A DNA stretch of 64,000 nucleotides from Chinchilla lanigera (GCF_000276665.1 NW_004955460.1:1529473-1593472); one strand, 5' to 3'; counted from the first letter of the stretch, positions 22,640 through 34,382 are shown. Notes: generated by a model not told the origin, from the sequence alone. Made by a program: numbers and translations.

Positions 22640-22740
22640 TTTTTTTCTCTCTTGCACATTTTTACTTTTTCTTCGTCTTCCTCTTTTTGGTCTCTTCCTT
22701 CCTTTCTTCTTCTCCTTCTTCTGCTTTTTCCCTTTAGTTG
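22640..22740. repeat. Pyrimidine-rich (CTT)n-like tract
   Basis: Low-complexity C/T sequence. Read on the minus strand it gives the Lys/Arg-rich tail of an otherwise open frame (22637-23167). Confidence 0.85.
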
Positions 22741-24050
22741 TAGAAAGTTGAGTTCCATCCCAATTATTAAATCTTAGGAGACCATTCCCACATGGTTTCG
22801 TAAATGGTAGCTTCATCTCTGCTCTTTCATCTCCCGCTCTGCTCTCTGCCTTGACAGCTGAAAAGGTCTGACTGTGCCACACAATAGTTTGATTGGTTTC
22901 TCTGGGGGAGACTTTCCCCTGCCTCATCATGCACCAGGCAGGTGGACCAGAAAGTCTCTTGATTCTTTTGTTGCCTCTCAAAGTCCGAGGTCTTTGACTG
23001 AATAAATCCGCCGTCATGGGATAATTTGCTAAAAGGAGCCTGAAAGATGTGAGAGAAAAGCCTCGCGACTTGGGTGCTGCATTAATGAAATAACGGGGCC
23101 TTGGAGTTTGCAATTGAAAAATCACCAGGAATGCAATGGGTGGAGACGGGCTTCCTTTCTTTCCCATAATAAACTTTTAGTCCTGTCACTGAAAGCATGC
23201 CTACCCTTTGCGGCCTGCAGGCCGGAGTGTTTGCATCTGTCCCGTGTTTAAGGGTACAGCCCTGCCCGGCTGAAAGCCTTTGGGGTGCTGTGTCTGGTTA
23301 GTCATTAGATTATTACTAGTGGATGGAAAGAATTCCATATGACAGAACTAAGGTTGAGTTAACACAGGACGAAAAGTAATTTACAGATAGGCTGTCCCCA
23401 GCCATCTTTGTAGCCCCTGATAAGGTTTCATTTCAGAATGGATAGGCGACATTTCCACTTACGGGCCCATTCTGCGACACCTGTGATAACAGCTTCTGGA
23501 TCCTAATTGAAATTGGTTTCAAAATGGATTTTCACTTTTCTCTGTCTGTGGAAAATATTGAATGGACTCAGAGCTGCCACAGAGAACCCCAGACCTTGGG
23601 AAATGGAGCGGGAAGCTGGGGTCATCTTTCATAACAGTGTCGATGGTATGACAGTTTTGTTATCTGTCTTATTAATGAAATCATTGATCACCTGATGAGG
23701 GAGATAATAAACTACCTCCCGCCAGTTTTCTTGAAGCTCAATTAGAATGGGGTTACAAAGAAGAAGAGGGGGGCGAAAACAATAGCACCAAAGTAGTGAA
23801 GATCAATTAAAACTTTTTAGTCCCCAAAGTGACCCTTTCCCATCAGGACCTTGTGGGTGATTTCAGGTCCGTGTCTGGAAACGGTCCAAGTCAGCATTTT
23901 ATCGCAGGACTTTTCTTGATCCTTGCAGAGTTCCTAGCACTTTCATTTGTGAAATTTAAAAAATAAAGTCAAATTTATTTTAAAATGCGGCTTGTTTCAT
24001 GCAGTGAAACCTAGAAGTAAAAGCCGAAGTTCTGCATTGTAGAAGTGCTT
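22740..24050. promoter_or_regulatory. Candidate intronic developmental enhancer
   Basis: About 1.3 kb is free of recognised repeats, with CpGs kept and many transcription-factor words. ATTAATGAAA occurs at 23081 and again at 23671. CCTAATTGAAATTGG starts at about 23502, CAATTAG near 23739 and TCAATTAA near 23803. GATA cores lie near 23420, 23485 and 23704, and a SOX-like ACAAT near 23780. Such density is typical of conserved enhancers in introns of patterning genes, and GLI3 introns are known to contain them. Conservation itself cannot be seen from one sequence. Confidence 0.5.
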
Positions 24051-24143
24051 TGTAATGGGGGGAAAGTGGAAAGATAATTCCATAGCCACTTACCCTGCCC
24101 CCACCAGAGGGGATTTGGGCCTTGGCTGGTGGCTGTATGCGGC

Positions 24144-24155
24144 GGGGGGGGGGGG
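24144..24155. repeat. Poly-G run
   Basis: Twelve consecutive G, at the edge of the candidate enhancer block. Confidence 0.95.
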
Positions 24156-24667
24156 CTGTTGGGGACAGACCAAATTGGCGGGTTCATAACCTGAGTTCTT
24201 TGAAAGAAAAGTAGCTTAACGCCTCTTCCTCTCTTAATGCGCTTTGGGAATCCTGGTCGGAGGGGAATTAGGTTTGGATTTAATGAGGTGGCTCTATTGT
24301 CTGGGCCTGGGCGGCCCTGGAATGTGCTCTCTGTCCTCTTATGGGAGGGGAAGGGATGCTGGTGACTTCTCCTGTTTCACGGTGAATTCTAGTCCTAGGT
24401 GTGTCTCCATTCTCAGTGCCAGCAAGGATCAATCCAGTCCCCTCTGAGCTTGAAAGAGGAGCTGTGATCAAAGGCTCTGATGATGTCGCTGATCTGTGGT
24501 GATTGATTAGGAACAGAAGTTCTGGAGAATTCAGACTTCCCTTATAATTTCCAATTCACTTGTGTTACTACGAAGATAGCTTGTGCTTAATTAGCAAAAT
24601 TACTAAAATGAATGATGCTGAAAATTATGTATTTTTCCTTTCTCTTCTCTCCCCTTTGCTCTCTGTC

Positions 24668-24738
24668 AGTGCTGGGGATCAGACCCATGGCCTGCATCTA
24701 GGCCAGGACTCTACCACCAGGCTACAACCTCAGCTTTA
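24668..24738 (-). mobile_element. ID element, eroded
   Basis: GTGCTGGGGATCAGACCCATGG followed by TACCACCAGGCTACAACCTCAGC is an ID body in reverse, without a clear tail. Confidence 0.8.
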
Positions 24739-25169
24739 TCACTGTATTTTAGCTTATTGCAGTTGTGGTCACATTTTATAATCAACCTCATTAGATGTAT
24801 TACAGAGAAACTATTCCATATGTAAGTTGGGTGAAGTATTTTGGAATTCTACATATAAATTGGGAGAATATTTGGGAGTGAAGATATTTATATTGTTTCC
24901 AAAACAGTTTAATCATATATGAAAAATGACCTGTAAGGTTATCACTGAATTTGAATATACTGAAGGGCTTTATTAATTTGGAAATTTGTTTCTGCAGACT
25001 TTAAAATCCTATATTATGTTGATGGAACAAGCCTAACATTTCTCCCTTGCCATTCAAGAGGATGACTTATTTTTTTGTGTGCAAACTGATCTTCGAAAAT
25101 AAAAACAAATCTTTTTCATTCCAAGAGGTGACAAATCTTACAAAGATGCAATTTGAAAAGAAATAATAC

Positions 25170-25720
25170 TTAAAACAGAAAAGCAAGAGAGAGCAAGCGG
25201 TCTCTTTCTGGAACCACTACCGTTTGAATATAGCTATTGGATGAGATCCACCTAGGGTAGGGACTGATTGCAAAAGCTAAGAAAAAATTCCGTTTTGGAA
25301 GGCGCTGCAACCCAAGAAAGAAAAGTTGAATGGAAAATGGAGAATGTAAATTTCTTTGAAGGTTACTGTTATCTTCTGTGGTTTGCTGTAGATTGTCAAG
25401 GACCCTTGGCCGAGGCTGCTTCTAGCTAATTCCTTTCCCAGAAAACTTCATTTTGAGGGCTGCCGTCCGAGTAGGACTGAAAAATATGTTTACAGAGCAG
25501 GATGAGTATAAAGAGGAGAGACCCTTCAAATGAGCCTTTGGGAGAAGATGGTATGGCAATTATCAGTATTAATTTTTAATAGTTGTCGAAGATTCCCCTT
25601 TTTTGGAATGATTTTTGTTCTCATGGCAATAATAAGAAAAATAATTGAAAATCCTTGCCAGCAACTAGAAGAGAACATCAAGAAAGAACAGTGACCTGCT
25701 TGAAGTAGTGCAACTTCCAG
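25170..25720. promoter_or_regulatory. Second candidate conserved block in intron 2
   Basis: Repeat-free, information-rich sequence with RUNX-like TGTGGTTTG (25378), a FOX-like TATGTTTACA (25487) and paired AT-rich homeodomain words around 25560-25640. The support is composition and word content only. Confidence 0.3.
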
Positions 25721-26257
25721 CAATGTAGATATTTCCAGGTAAAATGTGGACCTAGTATTCAATGAAAGATTTCATCCAAGCATTTAGAAACTAGAAAACA
25801 CACAGTGGCTCATTTCATGTTACATTTAAATCAAATCTATCTTTAAAATTTCTGAAGTTCCTATTCAGGCTTGTTTTCAAATCCTGGCAAGTTTCAGAGC
25901 AGCAAAAAGTTCCTTTCCTATAAATGCTGACAGCAGTTCCTGTGTAGGCTAACAGTGTTTTATAAATAGAGTTTACTTAGCATAAACCATATGTATGCCC
26001 AGTGAAATAATCTCACAATTATTTATGTTTTGATTTATAGAAAACATGTGCCCTCCGACAAAGCCTTTAGGCTCTTTTCCGCAATTAAAAGGAATCATGT
26101 TTAAAAAAAAATAGCTACCATTCTTAATGGGAAAGTTTTTCACATGAATTCAAGGCACTTTCTTTGATCAGTTTTATACAAAATCAGAGCACTGTATTTT
26201 CATCCATTAGTTTGACCCCAAAAGCAAGATAAACTGGGGAAAAGTGATCTATTTATC

Positions 26258-26710
26258 TGTTATGGTTTATATCTGGAACGCCTCTCCCCAAAGCCTCATG
26301 TGGTCATATGTGGGACTTTTCGGAGCTGGCTGGGTCTAGGGTGTATGCCACTGGATGTGATGTTGGGATTAGTTCATGGTGTGATGCTAGGATTAAGGCT
26401 GCCCTATCCTGGGTATGAGTGCTATGTACCCTAAGGGTGGGTAGGTTGGATAAGATATAAGGGGTAGAAAGAGTGTCAATGCTTGCCATTTGTCACTTGC
26501 TGCTTTGTGATTTGCTGCTTTTGTTGCTTCCTGCCTTCCTTGCCATGAACTATTTTTTCTCCTTTGTGATGCCCCTCAGCCATGCCACCCTGCCTTGGAG
26601 CCACCTAACTATGAACTGAAATCTCTACAGACTGTGAGCAAATAAACCTTTCTTCATATAACTTTGGGTGGCAAGTATTTTGTCTCAGCAACCAGAAAAG
26701 TATCTAAGAC
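26258..26710 (+). mobile_element. MaLR-type solo LTR
   Basis: It starts TGTTATGGTTTATATCTGGA, carries a polyadenylation signal in GCAAATAAACC near 26638, and ends in GTATTTTGTCTCAGCAACC with AAGTATCTAAGAC. This is the layout of ERVL-MaLR LTRs. No internal retroviral region adjoins it, so it is a solo LTR; no retroviral gene is present. Confidence 0.85.
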
Positions 26711-26858
26711 TCTATCTGTCTGTTGGTCTGTCTGTCTATCTATCTGTCTATCTATTAGTCTATCTATCATCTGTCTACCTGCTTTCCTACATATCTACCT
26801 ATCTATCTATTAGTCTATCATCTATCTACCTGCTTTCCTACATATCTACCTATATGTA
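26711..26858. repeat. (TCTA/TCTG)n array with a 55-base higher-order repeat
   Basis: A tetranucleotide array directly abuts the LTR. Inside it a segment of about 55 bases, including CCTGCTTTCCTACATATC, is tandemly duplicated (26752-26806 and 26807-26855). Confidence 0.9.
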
Positions 26859-27902
26859 TTCACACACAGATGTATCAGCATATAGACAGTGGTTGAATAT
26901 CACGGAAATCCACAGATTTACAAGGCTAGGAAATACGGGAGTGACAGTGTGCAGAAAAATGTCTGTGGTTGCTTCTTCCAGGTGACTAGTACTGGTGTAG
27001 CAGGAAGTAGTAGTCCTGTTTGGCTTGGTGGTTTTAGACTGAGAAGAACATGATCTGAAATATACCTATTTCTAGGCTTTCATTTTGAAAGCTGCAGAGC
27101 ATCTACATGTTGATTTTCTGCATCAACAGTAAATCATAAGGAAAGAGGAGATAAGAAGGTAGTTTGTGAATCTCTTCCCTTTTTTTTTTTTTTTTGAAGA
27201 AAAATATTATCAACTTTTCTTAAAAAATGTATTCCTTTTGTTTAGGTTTAGGGTTGGGAATGAGCTGTAGAAAAGAAAAACTCTTTCTTAATGAAGAGGT
27301 GAGTACCTTAGCTGGAGCCAGGTTACCAAATAGTGCTTCTTTGATATTCTAGGCTACATTTATGGCATCCAATATGCTGGAGGGTGGGTTGGGGACAAAG
27401 ATAAAGTCACTGTTTATTAAACATAGAAACTTCATAATACTTGGGTAAATGAATGATCGGAACCTATGTGTAAAACCTATATATAATGTAGTTTATATAT
27501 CTTGTTTTAACCTTCATTTTTCAAAAATAAAAGAGAATGGTTAATCTTTTATAGAAACTCCATCTATAATGTCTTTTTTCTTCTCCCTAGAAAGCCCAGT
27601 TCCTGTCTCCCTGTAGTTATAAACTAGTCCCCCTCTCCCTAGTGGTAAGTAAGTAAGAGTATCTTGAGAACAACTTAACATAATCTCAGTTTAGGAAAGG
27701 GAATTTGGAATGCTCTTGAAATTAAATAGTGTAAGTCCCATATATGGGTCCATCTTGGGTTAAAAACCACCAAAGATTTTATTTAGGCCAACATGTGCCA
27801 TCCTGTTGATAAATCCAAAAGAGTCCCAGGTGTTTCAAGGGTTAGCCTGTATAGAAAATGTCGGTTTTAGACACCAATCCCAGGAGATTTCTGCCCAATT
27901 TT

Positions 27903-27962
27903 GGTGGAAGTGCTGCCGATTGCAGGTAGCTGCTGTAAGGCAGTTGATTCTCTGAAATCTGA
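27903..27962 (+). repeat. 60-base direct repeat, unit A
   Basis: Matches 28502-28561 with about 7 differences over 60 bases, counted by eye; shared words include ATTGCAGGTAGCTGCTG and CAGTTGATTCTCTG. The units are about 600 bases apart, and the intervening sequence does not look duplicated. Confidence 0.8.
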
Positions 27963-28501
27963 CCTGGACCTGGTACCACCCGCGAAGGACCCTCGCTTCC
28001 CGCACCACTGCTCTTGGTGTCTGTCCCTGTGGCTGCCGGGAGGCGCACTGTGACTTGTGTGTGAGGAGAGCCCCCTAGACCACGTCCCTCTCAACATGCC
28101 CATGGAGTGCTTCCCATAGCCTATTTGGCATCTGGTTTTGTGTAGTTATATTTCATCATGGCTTTACTTAGAACTTTTGCAAATTTCTTTGATGCTAATT
28201 TAGGTGCTTTACATTTTTTGAAGTGGAAAATAGAAACAAAACCAAGAGCATAATAAACTTTGATTACCAAACCCTTAAACATTGAACCTTGCAAGCAATC
28301 CAAATTTGTAATTTATTCTTTGAGCGTGGAATTTATAGGCAGGGTGAGGAGTACCATTGCTGGAAAGCGAGGCTGTGGTGTTCAGGCCTGGCCGAGGGAA
28401 AAGTCCACTGCTGTTCTTCACAAGGATGCTTGGACAGATGCACCATCATCTAAGGAAGGTGAGGTGGTTCATTATACAGCAGTTATCAACATAATGTCCA
28501 T

Positions 28502-28561
28502 GGTTGAAGTGCTGTTAATTGCAGGTAGCTGCTGCAACGCAGTTGATTCTCTGCAATCTGA
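28502..28561 (+). repeat. 60-base direct repeat, unit B
   Basis: Partner of 27903-27962. No known element was recognised around either copy. Confidence 0.8.
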
Positions 28562-28914
28562 GAATCAGACCAGAGTTTCTTTCTCTGGTCATTTTCTAGT
28601 TGGGCATCTTCAGATAGCCATTTTCCATGTCATGGACCAATCTTCTCCATCTTGGGCTCTGATGTTTTTTTAAGTAATTCCCCATCATTGGACATTCACA
28701 TTTTCTTCTTTCCACTTACAAATAACAGTGTGATGAAAATCCTTTGAAACAATACCATGTGCTTTGAATTCATTTCACCAAATGATTAGCTCCAAGACCT
28801 GCAGCAACTTGCATTTCCATCAGCTGGTTACGTGAGTGTTCATTTTCAGAAATGATGATCAATATTTATGAAATAATTTTAAAGACGATGTGATTGGTGA
28901 AAACCTCCCTTTAT

Positions 28915-29560
28915 TCTTTACACTTTCAGTTAAAGTACAATACACAAAAAAGTACATGTGGCACAAGTGAGCACCTTGATGGATTTTCCCAAAGCAAACA
29001 ATGCCCAGAACCAGAGGGAAACATCTAGCCGTGCCTCCATCCCCCACTGTTACACAGCTGGGTGGTTGCCAGTGACTGACCCTTAGGAATACTGAGTGTC
29101 GTGACGGTGGCTGTCTTTTGGTGGACCTGAGAGCACATTTATATTGAGCACTATCCTAGGAATGGAATTACAGCTTTAATTCAATTATGGTTTTAATTTG
29201 TCCTTGAGGGACAAAGGATTTAAATATCTTATTGGATATCTGGGTTATCCTCTTTTGTGAAGTATCTGTTGAAGTCTGCTTTTTTTTTTTTTTTGTAATT
29301 TTTAGTTTGTTGGGTAGATTATTATTTGCCACATGTTCTGTTGCTGATTTGAAATGTATCTCTATCTGCCAGTTCCTTAATACCTATTTTAGCTTCTTTT
29401 TTGGAACCATTTTATCCTGTGGCTTCATCTGTCTGTGTCTTTGCCAGTACTATGTTCTTTAAGCTGCTGTACATAGAATAGGTTTTATCTGATTGAGTAT
29501 ATTGCCTTTGATTATTTTCTGTTTTCAAATGATTCGTGGGTCTAACTCAATTCTTTTTCT
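28915..29560 (-). mobile_element. L1 remnant (old L1M type)
   Basis: AAAGTACAATACACAAAAAAG, CACCTTGATGGATTTTCCC, then TTTTGTGAAGTATCTGTTGAAG and GCCAGTACTATGTTCTTTAA follow the order of an old L1 in reverse. No open frame survives. Confidence 0.65.
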
Positions 29561-29619
29561 TCTATATCAGCTTTAGGAACATATTTTTAGAATTATCTAA
29601 TTTATAAATTTTTATATAT

Positions 29620-31600
29620 CTAGTAAAAATAGAAAAACTAGAAACTAAATTGATTTTAGGAGTAAACTAATCAATTTTAGCAATAGTTGGAAAGTGAAGA
29701 AGAAATAACATTTTTGAGGGCTCCACTAGATCTGTAACATTTTATTTCTTGAAAGAGAAAAGGTTTTAGGCATCTGACAAAATATGAACATGTATTAGGT
29801 CTGGGGGTGGATATCCGGATGTTGCTTATGTTACTCTCTGAAATATGTCAGTGCTTAAAAGGTGTCTCTTTGGGATTTTGTTTGGAATTTTATTAAGCTA
29901 ACGTATTCAGGCTTTATTGTAATTATACTGGCTGCAGGAAGCAGTCTTAGTTGTTTTCCTGCCACATTTTTGCAAGGTTACTTTCTTTCCAGGAGTACAT
30001 CAAAGCCACACAAATGCATACTGGCTTTGGTGTCCGTATTCTGCCTTCATCTTTAGAAGTGTTTCTTTTTAAAAATCTGTCACTTACAAGAAAATACATA
30101 GGAAATAACAGTTGGCAAGACCTACCAGGTGTTTGCTCTATTTTCACCTTTTATACTGTAACATGTTCTGGAAGCAATTTGGGTTTACTTTTGTCTCATC
30201 TGTCTTGAATTGAAAGTTGCAGGTACATCACTAAGTACTTGGGTTAATGTAAATACCTCTTGTATTGTCTCAGGAAAAATGGGACTCTCCAGGTTCTCGG
30301 CATCCATCTACATTTTTATCAAGTCACAACAGCTGCCCTCCATAGTCTTTGATGGTAGATCTGTTACTTGGTGGCTTTTTCTTCTGCAGTATACCAGAGC
30401 CAGGGTCAGAGATAAGAAGTGTGTTGAGGCTGTTGGTTTCTTGTCAGAATTATATTGATAGCAGTGGCTAAGGCAAAGGACTTTGGGGGCTCTGACTTTT
30501 GCACCTTAAGATACCCTAACTTTGGCCTGACTTCATTGCACAAGTTACTTAGGGACCCTAGACTGAAGATGAATTGCCCTTCACTAAATTGAAGAAAGAG
30601 ATATGTGAAAGATATGGTTTCAGTTCTCTTTGTAATGTTTTCCCATCATGTGAAACTCTTAGGACAAGCGTCTTTGAGAATTCTAAGTAGCAGGACGCAC
30701 ATCTTTTTGAAGGCAGGAAGTGTTGCCCGCTAAGGTGTAATTCCAGTAGTTTCTTAAGCCTCAACTTCTTACCCTTGAAAGCTTGCCTGCAACTTACTCC
30801 TGAGAGCTTTGGGAAATAATTGAGGGAGATGACTCTAGTGTATTCTCCAAATTTCAGATCATCCAGCTTTGTGTTGGCCTTTTGTCTGGGGACAGATTCA
30901 CCAGGGTCATACCAATAAGTACAAAAGACTTGCCAGCCCACTGAGAAATTCAAACTTCCTTCTTTCCCTGCAGGAATGTCTCAGGGAAATTATGCATACA
31001 ATAGAACTTTTCATGTCTAGACCTTGTCCAAGGGATTTCTGTCTAGTAAGGACCTTTTCTTTTTTCCTTAACATACTTAAATGGAACGAAACTCAAGAAG
31101 AGGTTGTGGACAGAGTGCCGGGAAAGAAAATATAGCAAACCTGGGGTCATCATATTTTCCCAACTTCATATTTTCCCAACTTTTTTGCTCCCAGTTCCAT
31201 GAAATTATATGTGCAAGGATCATTTTTTCCTGATATGCTGCCATAGTCAGCAGACACTGTTGAGGCTTTGCTTAGTGCTAGACTCTGTATTTGATCATGT
31301 AGATTAATAAAATATGGGGCTTGCTGTGAAGATACTAATAATTGGATGAGTAAACAATCACATTATAATATACTTATTAAGTGCAATATAAATGATCTCT
31401 ACAGTGTCAAGGAAGTCTTACATAAGAGGCACTATACCAGTTAGCCCCTTTACATGACATAGTAAAAGTAGGGGAAAGGAGGAGCGGGGAGCAAGACTTG
31501 GAAGATAAGACAAATAAGGCATTTGAAATAGAAGGAGCCACAGGAACAAAGTTGTAAGTAGAGATGTTCTTTGGGATTTGGAAAAATACCAGTCAAAATA
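29620..31600. other. Intron 2 stretch without firm features
   Basis: AT-rich sequence. Some of it may be eroded L1 or L2 that I cannot place. No exon was recognised. Confidence 0.4.
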
Positions 31601-31617
31601 GGTCAGATATTGAATGG

Positions 31618-32075
31618 GAACATGTAATAACCAGCTTTCCTGCTGCTAGGACCCAATATAAAACATCCACAATTTAAGGAGGAAGGGTTTATGTTGGCTC
31701 ATGGCTTCAGGGGATTCAGTCCATAGTTGGCTGGTTCCAAGGCAGGAACATCATGGAGGAAGGACATGGTAGAACAAAGATGCTTTGTTCCTGGTGGCTG
31801 GAAAGCAGAGCAGAGGAGCAGTGCCACAGAGGAAGGGGTCAGGGACCAGATAAAGACCCTAATGACCTTTATCTGTGACACACGTAGACACACTCAGAAG
31901 TGTGCTTGACTGATCTGTTGGATGGCTTCCAAGTCAATTAAGTTGACACAGTCAAGGGGCTGGGGATTTAGCTCAGCGGCACAGCGCCTGCCTGGCATGC
32001 GCAAGGTCGTGAGTTCAATTCCTGGTACCGGGGGAAAAAAAAAATTGACACAGTCAAACTTAACTACCAGAGCAT
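31618..32075. repeat. Unclassified interspersed repeat, copy 2 (split by an ID)
   Basis: TTCCTGCTGCTAGGACCCAAT, AAGGAGGAAGGGTTTATG and GGCTCATGGCTTCAGGGGATT repeat the wording of copies 1, 3 and 4. Its right end (AGTTGACACAGTCAA) was the target of the ID at 31956. Confidence 0.65.
31956..32044 (+). mobile_element. ID element (young) inside an older repeat
   Basis: Full tRNA-like body with A tail. A perfect 13-base duplication lies at 31943-31955 and 32045-32057. The insertion is younger than the host repeat. Confidence 0.97.
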
Positions 32076-32284
32076 GGGTCAGGCATGCAGAGGGTAGTTG
32101 AAAATACAAAGTGACTAGGTGGGGGAGCCTTATTAAAGCAGTGCTAGGATCTAGACTCCATCGTTAAGCTGAGGGGGAAGAAGCAGTAATGAGATGTTAT
32201 CTGGCCCCAGTGGGAAGAATGGGTTAGTGTAGCAGGAATGGACATCGTCAAGAGTTTGCAGAGGGCCTGGTGGGAAATTGGAGG

Positions 32285-32855
32285 CAAGGGGAGACTATGT
32301 CAAATCAGCACGTGGAAGAGATGCTTGCTCTCCCATGTTCACCGTAGCATCGTCTACAACAGCTGAGGTAGGGAACCAATGTTAGTATTCACCGGCAGAT
32401 CAGTGGATACAAAATACGGTCTAGATACGGAGTGGAATAATATTTAGCTATAAAAGGAAACCATGTCATTTATGGATGGCCCTCGAGGACATTGCATTAA
32501 GTGAAATAAGCCAGGCACAGGACAGTAAGTTCTGTAAAATCTCACTCCTCTAAAAGTGCTGATTTCATAGTAGAGTGTAGAGTGGTGCTTGAGGAAAGGC
32601 TGGGGAGATGTTTGCCAAAGAATGCAAAACTTTAGACGGGTAAGAGGATCTAGAGATCACTTGTGCAGCCTGTGATTATGGTTCATGGTAATATTTAATG
32701 TTCTTGAGCAGTGCTAAGAGTGGATGTTAAATGTTCTCACCACACAAAAGAAGACTATGAGGCCGTGCATATTTTAATTAGCTATATGTAACATTTTCAT
32801 ACTGGAATATGTGTTCTATTTTACATATTATTTTATCTGTCCATTTAAAATAAGC
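32285..32855 (+). mobile_element. L1 3' end remnant
   Basis: TATTTAGCTATAAAAGGAAACC, GAGGACATTGCATTAAGTGA and AATAAGCCAGGCACAG match the end of L1 ORF2 in + orientation, followed by an untranslated tail. It is full of stops. Confidence 0.85.
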
Positions 32856-32865
32856 AAATAATGAT

Positions 32866-33167
32866 GGGGCATGGTGGTGCATGCCTGTAATACCAGCACT
32901 CTGAGAGGCTGCAGCAGGAGGATCACAAGTTAGAGGCCAACATGGGAAACCTGTGACTTAGTGAGACCCTATCTCAAGATGAAAACTTTTTTAACCGATC
33001 TTTTTTTGTTGTTGTTGTTTTTTCTCCGGTACCGGGAACTGAACTCACAACCTTGCGCTTGCCAGGCAGGCGCTTTTGCCGCTGAGCTAAATCCCCAGCC
33101 CCTGAAAACTTTTTTAAAAGGACCAGGAACGTAGCTCAGGGCAAAGGCTCAGTTTTCATTACTGAAG
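32866..33167 (+). mobile_element. B1-ID dimeric SINE, interrupted
   Basis: The B1 part is at 32866-32979, and the ID part resumes after 33118 (GGACCAGGAACGTAGCTCAG). The linker between the two was hit by a minus-strand ID. Confidence 0.88.
32995..33102 (-). mobile_element. ID element (young) nested in a B1-ID dimer
   Basis: T-rich tail on the left, ID body in reverse ending ATCCCCAGCCCC. A perfect 15-base duplication flanks it (32980-32994 and 33103-33117). Confidence 0.97.
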
Positions 33168-33199
33168 AGGGAGGAAGTCTCTGCTGACAGTCACAGCAC

Positions 33200-34090
33200 C
33201 TTACCAGGTGGCCTTCATCAATCAAGGCCACCTCTTCAGGCCCAGGAGTGGAGATGCCTCCCTTATAGCTTGTGCCTTTATGGTTGCTACCTCCAGGGAA
33301 CTAGATTTCTCCAGCTCTGCTTGTACCTTTGCCACGTCCCTTTCATGAATCTTCTTGGGTTTCTAAAAAGGAATAAAGGTCAGAGGCAGGCACAGAGAGG
33401 CAGTGAGATTGTGAATGCAGAAGTGAGTGGGATCGGGTGGTGTTGGGTGCAGAGCAAGAGCTGTGGGAGGAAGCAAGGCTTGGGTGAAGGAAGCAGTTCG
33501 GTTTTAAGCATTTTCAACACTGACTTCAGGGTCTGACTGCAGCTCAGAGACAGTGGGGGTTGAAGATGAAGTTTGAGGATTCAGTTCTGAGGCACGGGTT
33601 CATTTAGGCAGAGCAAATGGGGGATTTGGGGTACAGGAGCTGCATGGTGGGGGGACCACCTGCAGGGGAGCCTCAGGAGGAGCAGGAGGCAGAGGGCTGG
33701 TGCATTTGGAGGCTGAAGTTTGAGGAAGTGAGAAATCGTGGTGGTTCTGACTGGGAAAGAGGGTGGAAGATTGGGGATGGGACAGGGACTGGGATTTGGC
33801 CCTGGAGATTTTGAGAACTTTCTTGGGAGAACCATGGGCTTGAGAGGGAGACCCTGTGGGTGGACCTTGGGATTATAAGGGAGGGAAATGTGGGTGCAGG
33901 CAAGGATGAATGGGTCTGGCAGCAGGTGGAGGGCAGAGGAAGACGAGAGAATTGGATGCAAAGACAGGTAACCACAGGGAGCTGAGCAGACACCCTCAGT
34001 GCTGCCATAGGGCTGGGCATTGAAGCCCCCGGGTGATGCCAGCAAGCACCAGGGCATGAGTATCTGCAAAAGGGGAGCAGTGGGCATCAA
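33200..34090. other. Purine-rich stretch
   Basis: The + strand is dominated by G and A (GGAGG, GGGA words) over most of 33370-34000. This removes stops from the other strand and yields a 169-codon Pro/Ser-rich frame (33581-34090, minus) that I take as chance. No repeat family was recognised. Confidence 0.5.
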
Positions 34091-34160
34091 AACTCATAGG
34101 AAGAGACTAGCTGCCCAGCTAAGGGGGCTGCTGTCTGGGTGGATTTGTAAGTAAACATGA

Positions 34161-34343
34161 GCCAACCATGGTGGTGCACACCTGTAATTTTCCCACTCTG
34201 GGAGGCTAAGGAAGGAGGATTAGATTAGAGCCCTGTCTGGGCAACTTAGTGAAACCCTGCCGCAAAATAAAAATATAAAGAGGGCCTCGGGATGTAGCTC
34301 TGTGCAAAGGCCCTGGGTTTGATGCTCAGTGCTGAAAAAAAAA
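34161..34343 (+). mobile_element. B1-ID dimeric SINE
   Basis: GGTGGTGCACACCTGTAAT, GGGAGGCTAAGGAAGGAGGA, then CTCGGGATGTAGCTCTGTG and CCCTGGGTTTGATGCTCAG. Confidence 0.9.
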
Positions 34344-34382
34344 TCTGAGGTGAAGAGGAGGAAAGTGAAGATTCTGTTCTTA

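Noticed and set aside
33581..34090. 169-codon minus-strand frame
   Set aside because: Low-complexity Pro/Ser/Leu text produced by a purine-rich strand; no domain, no exon structure.
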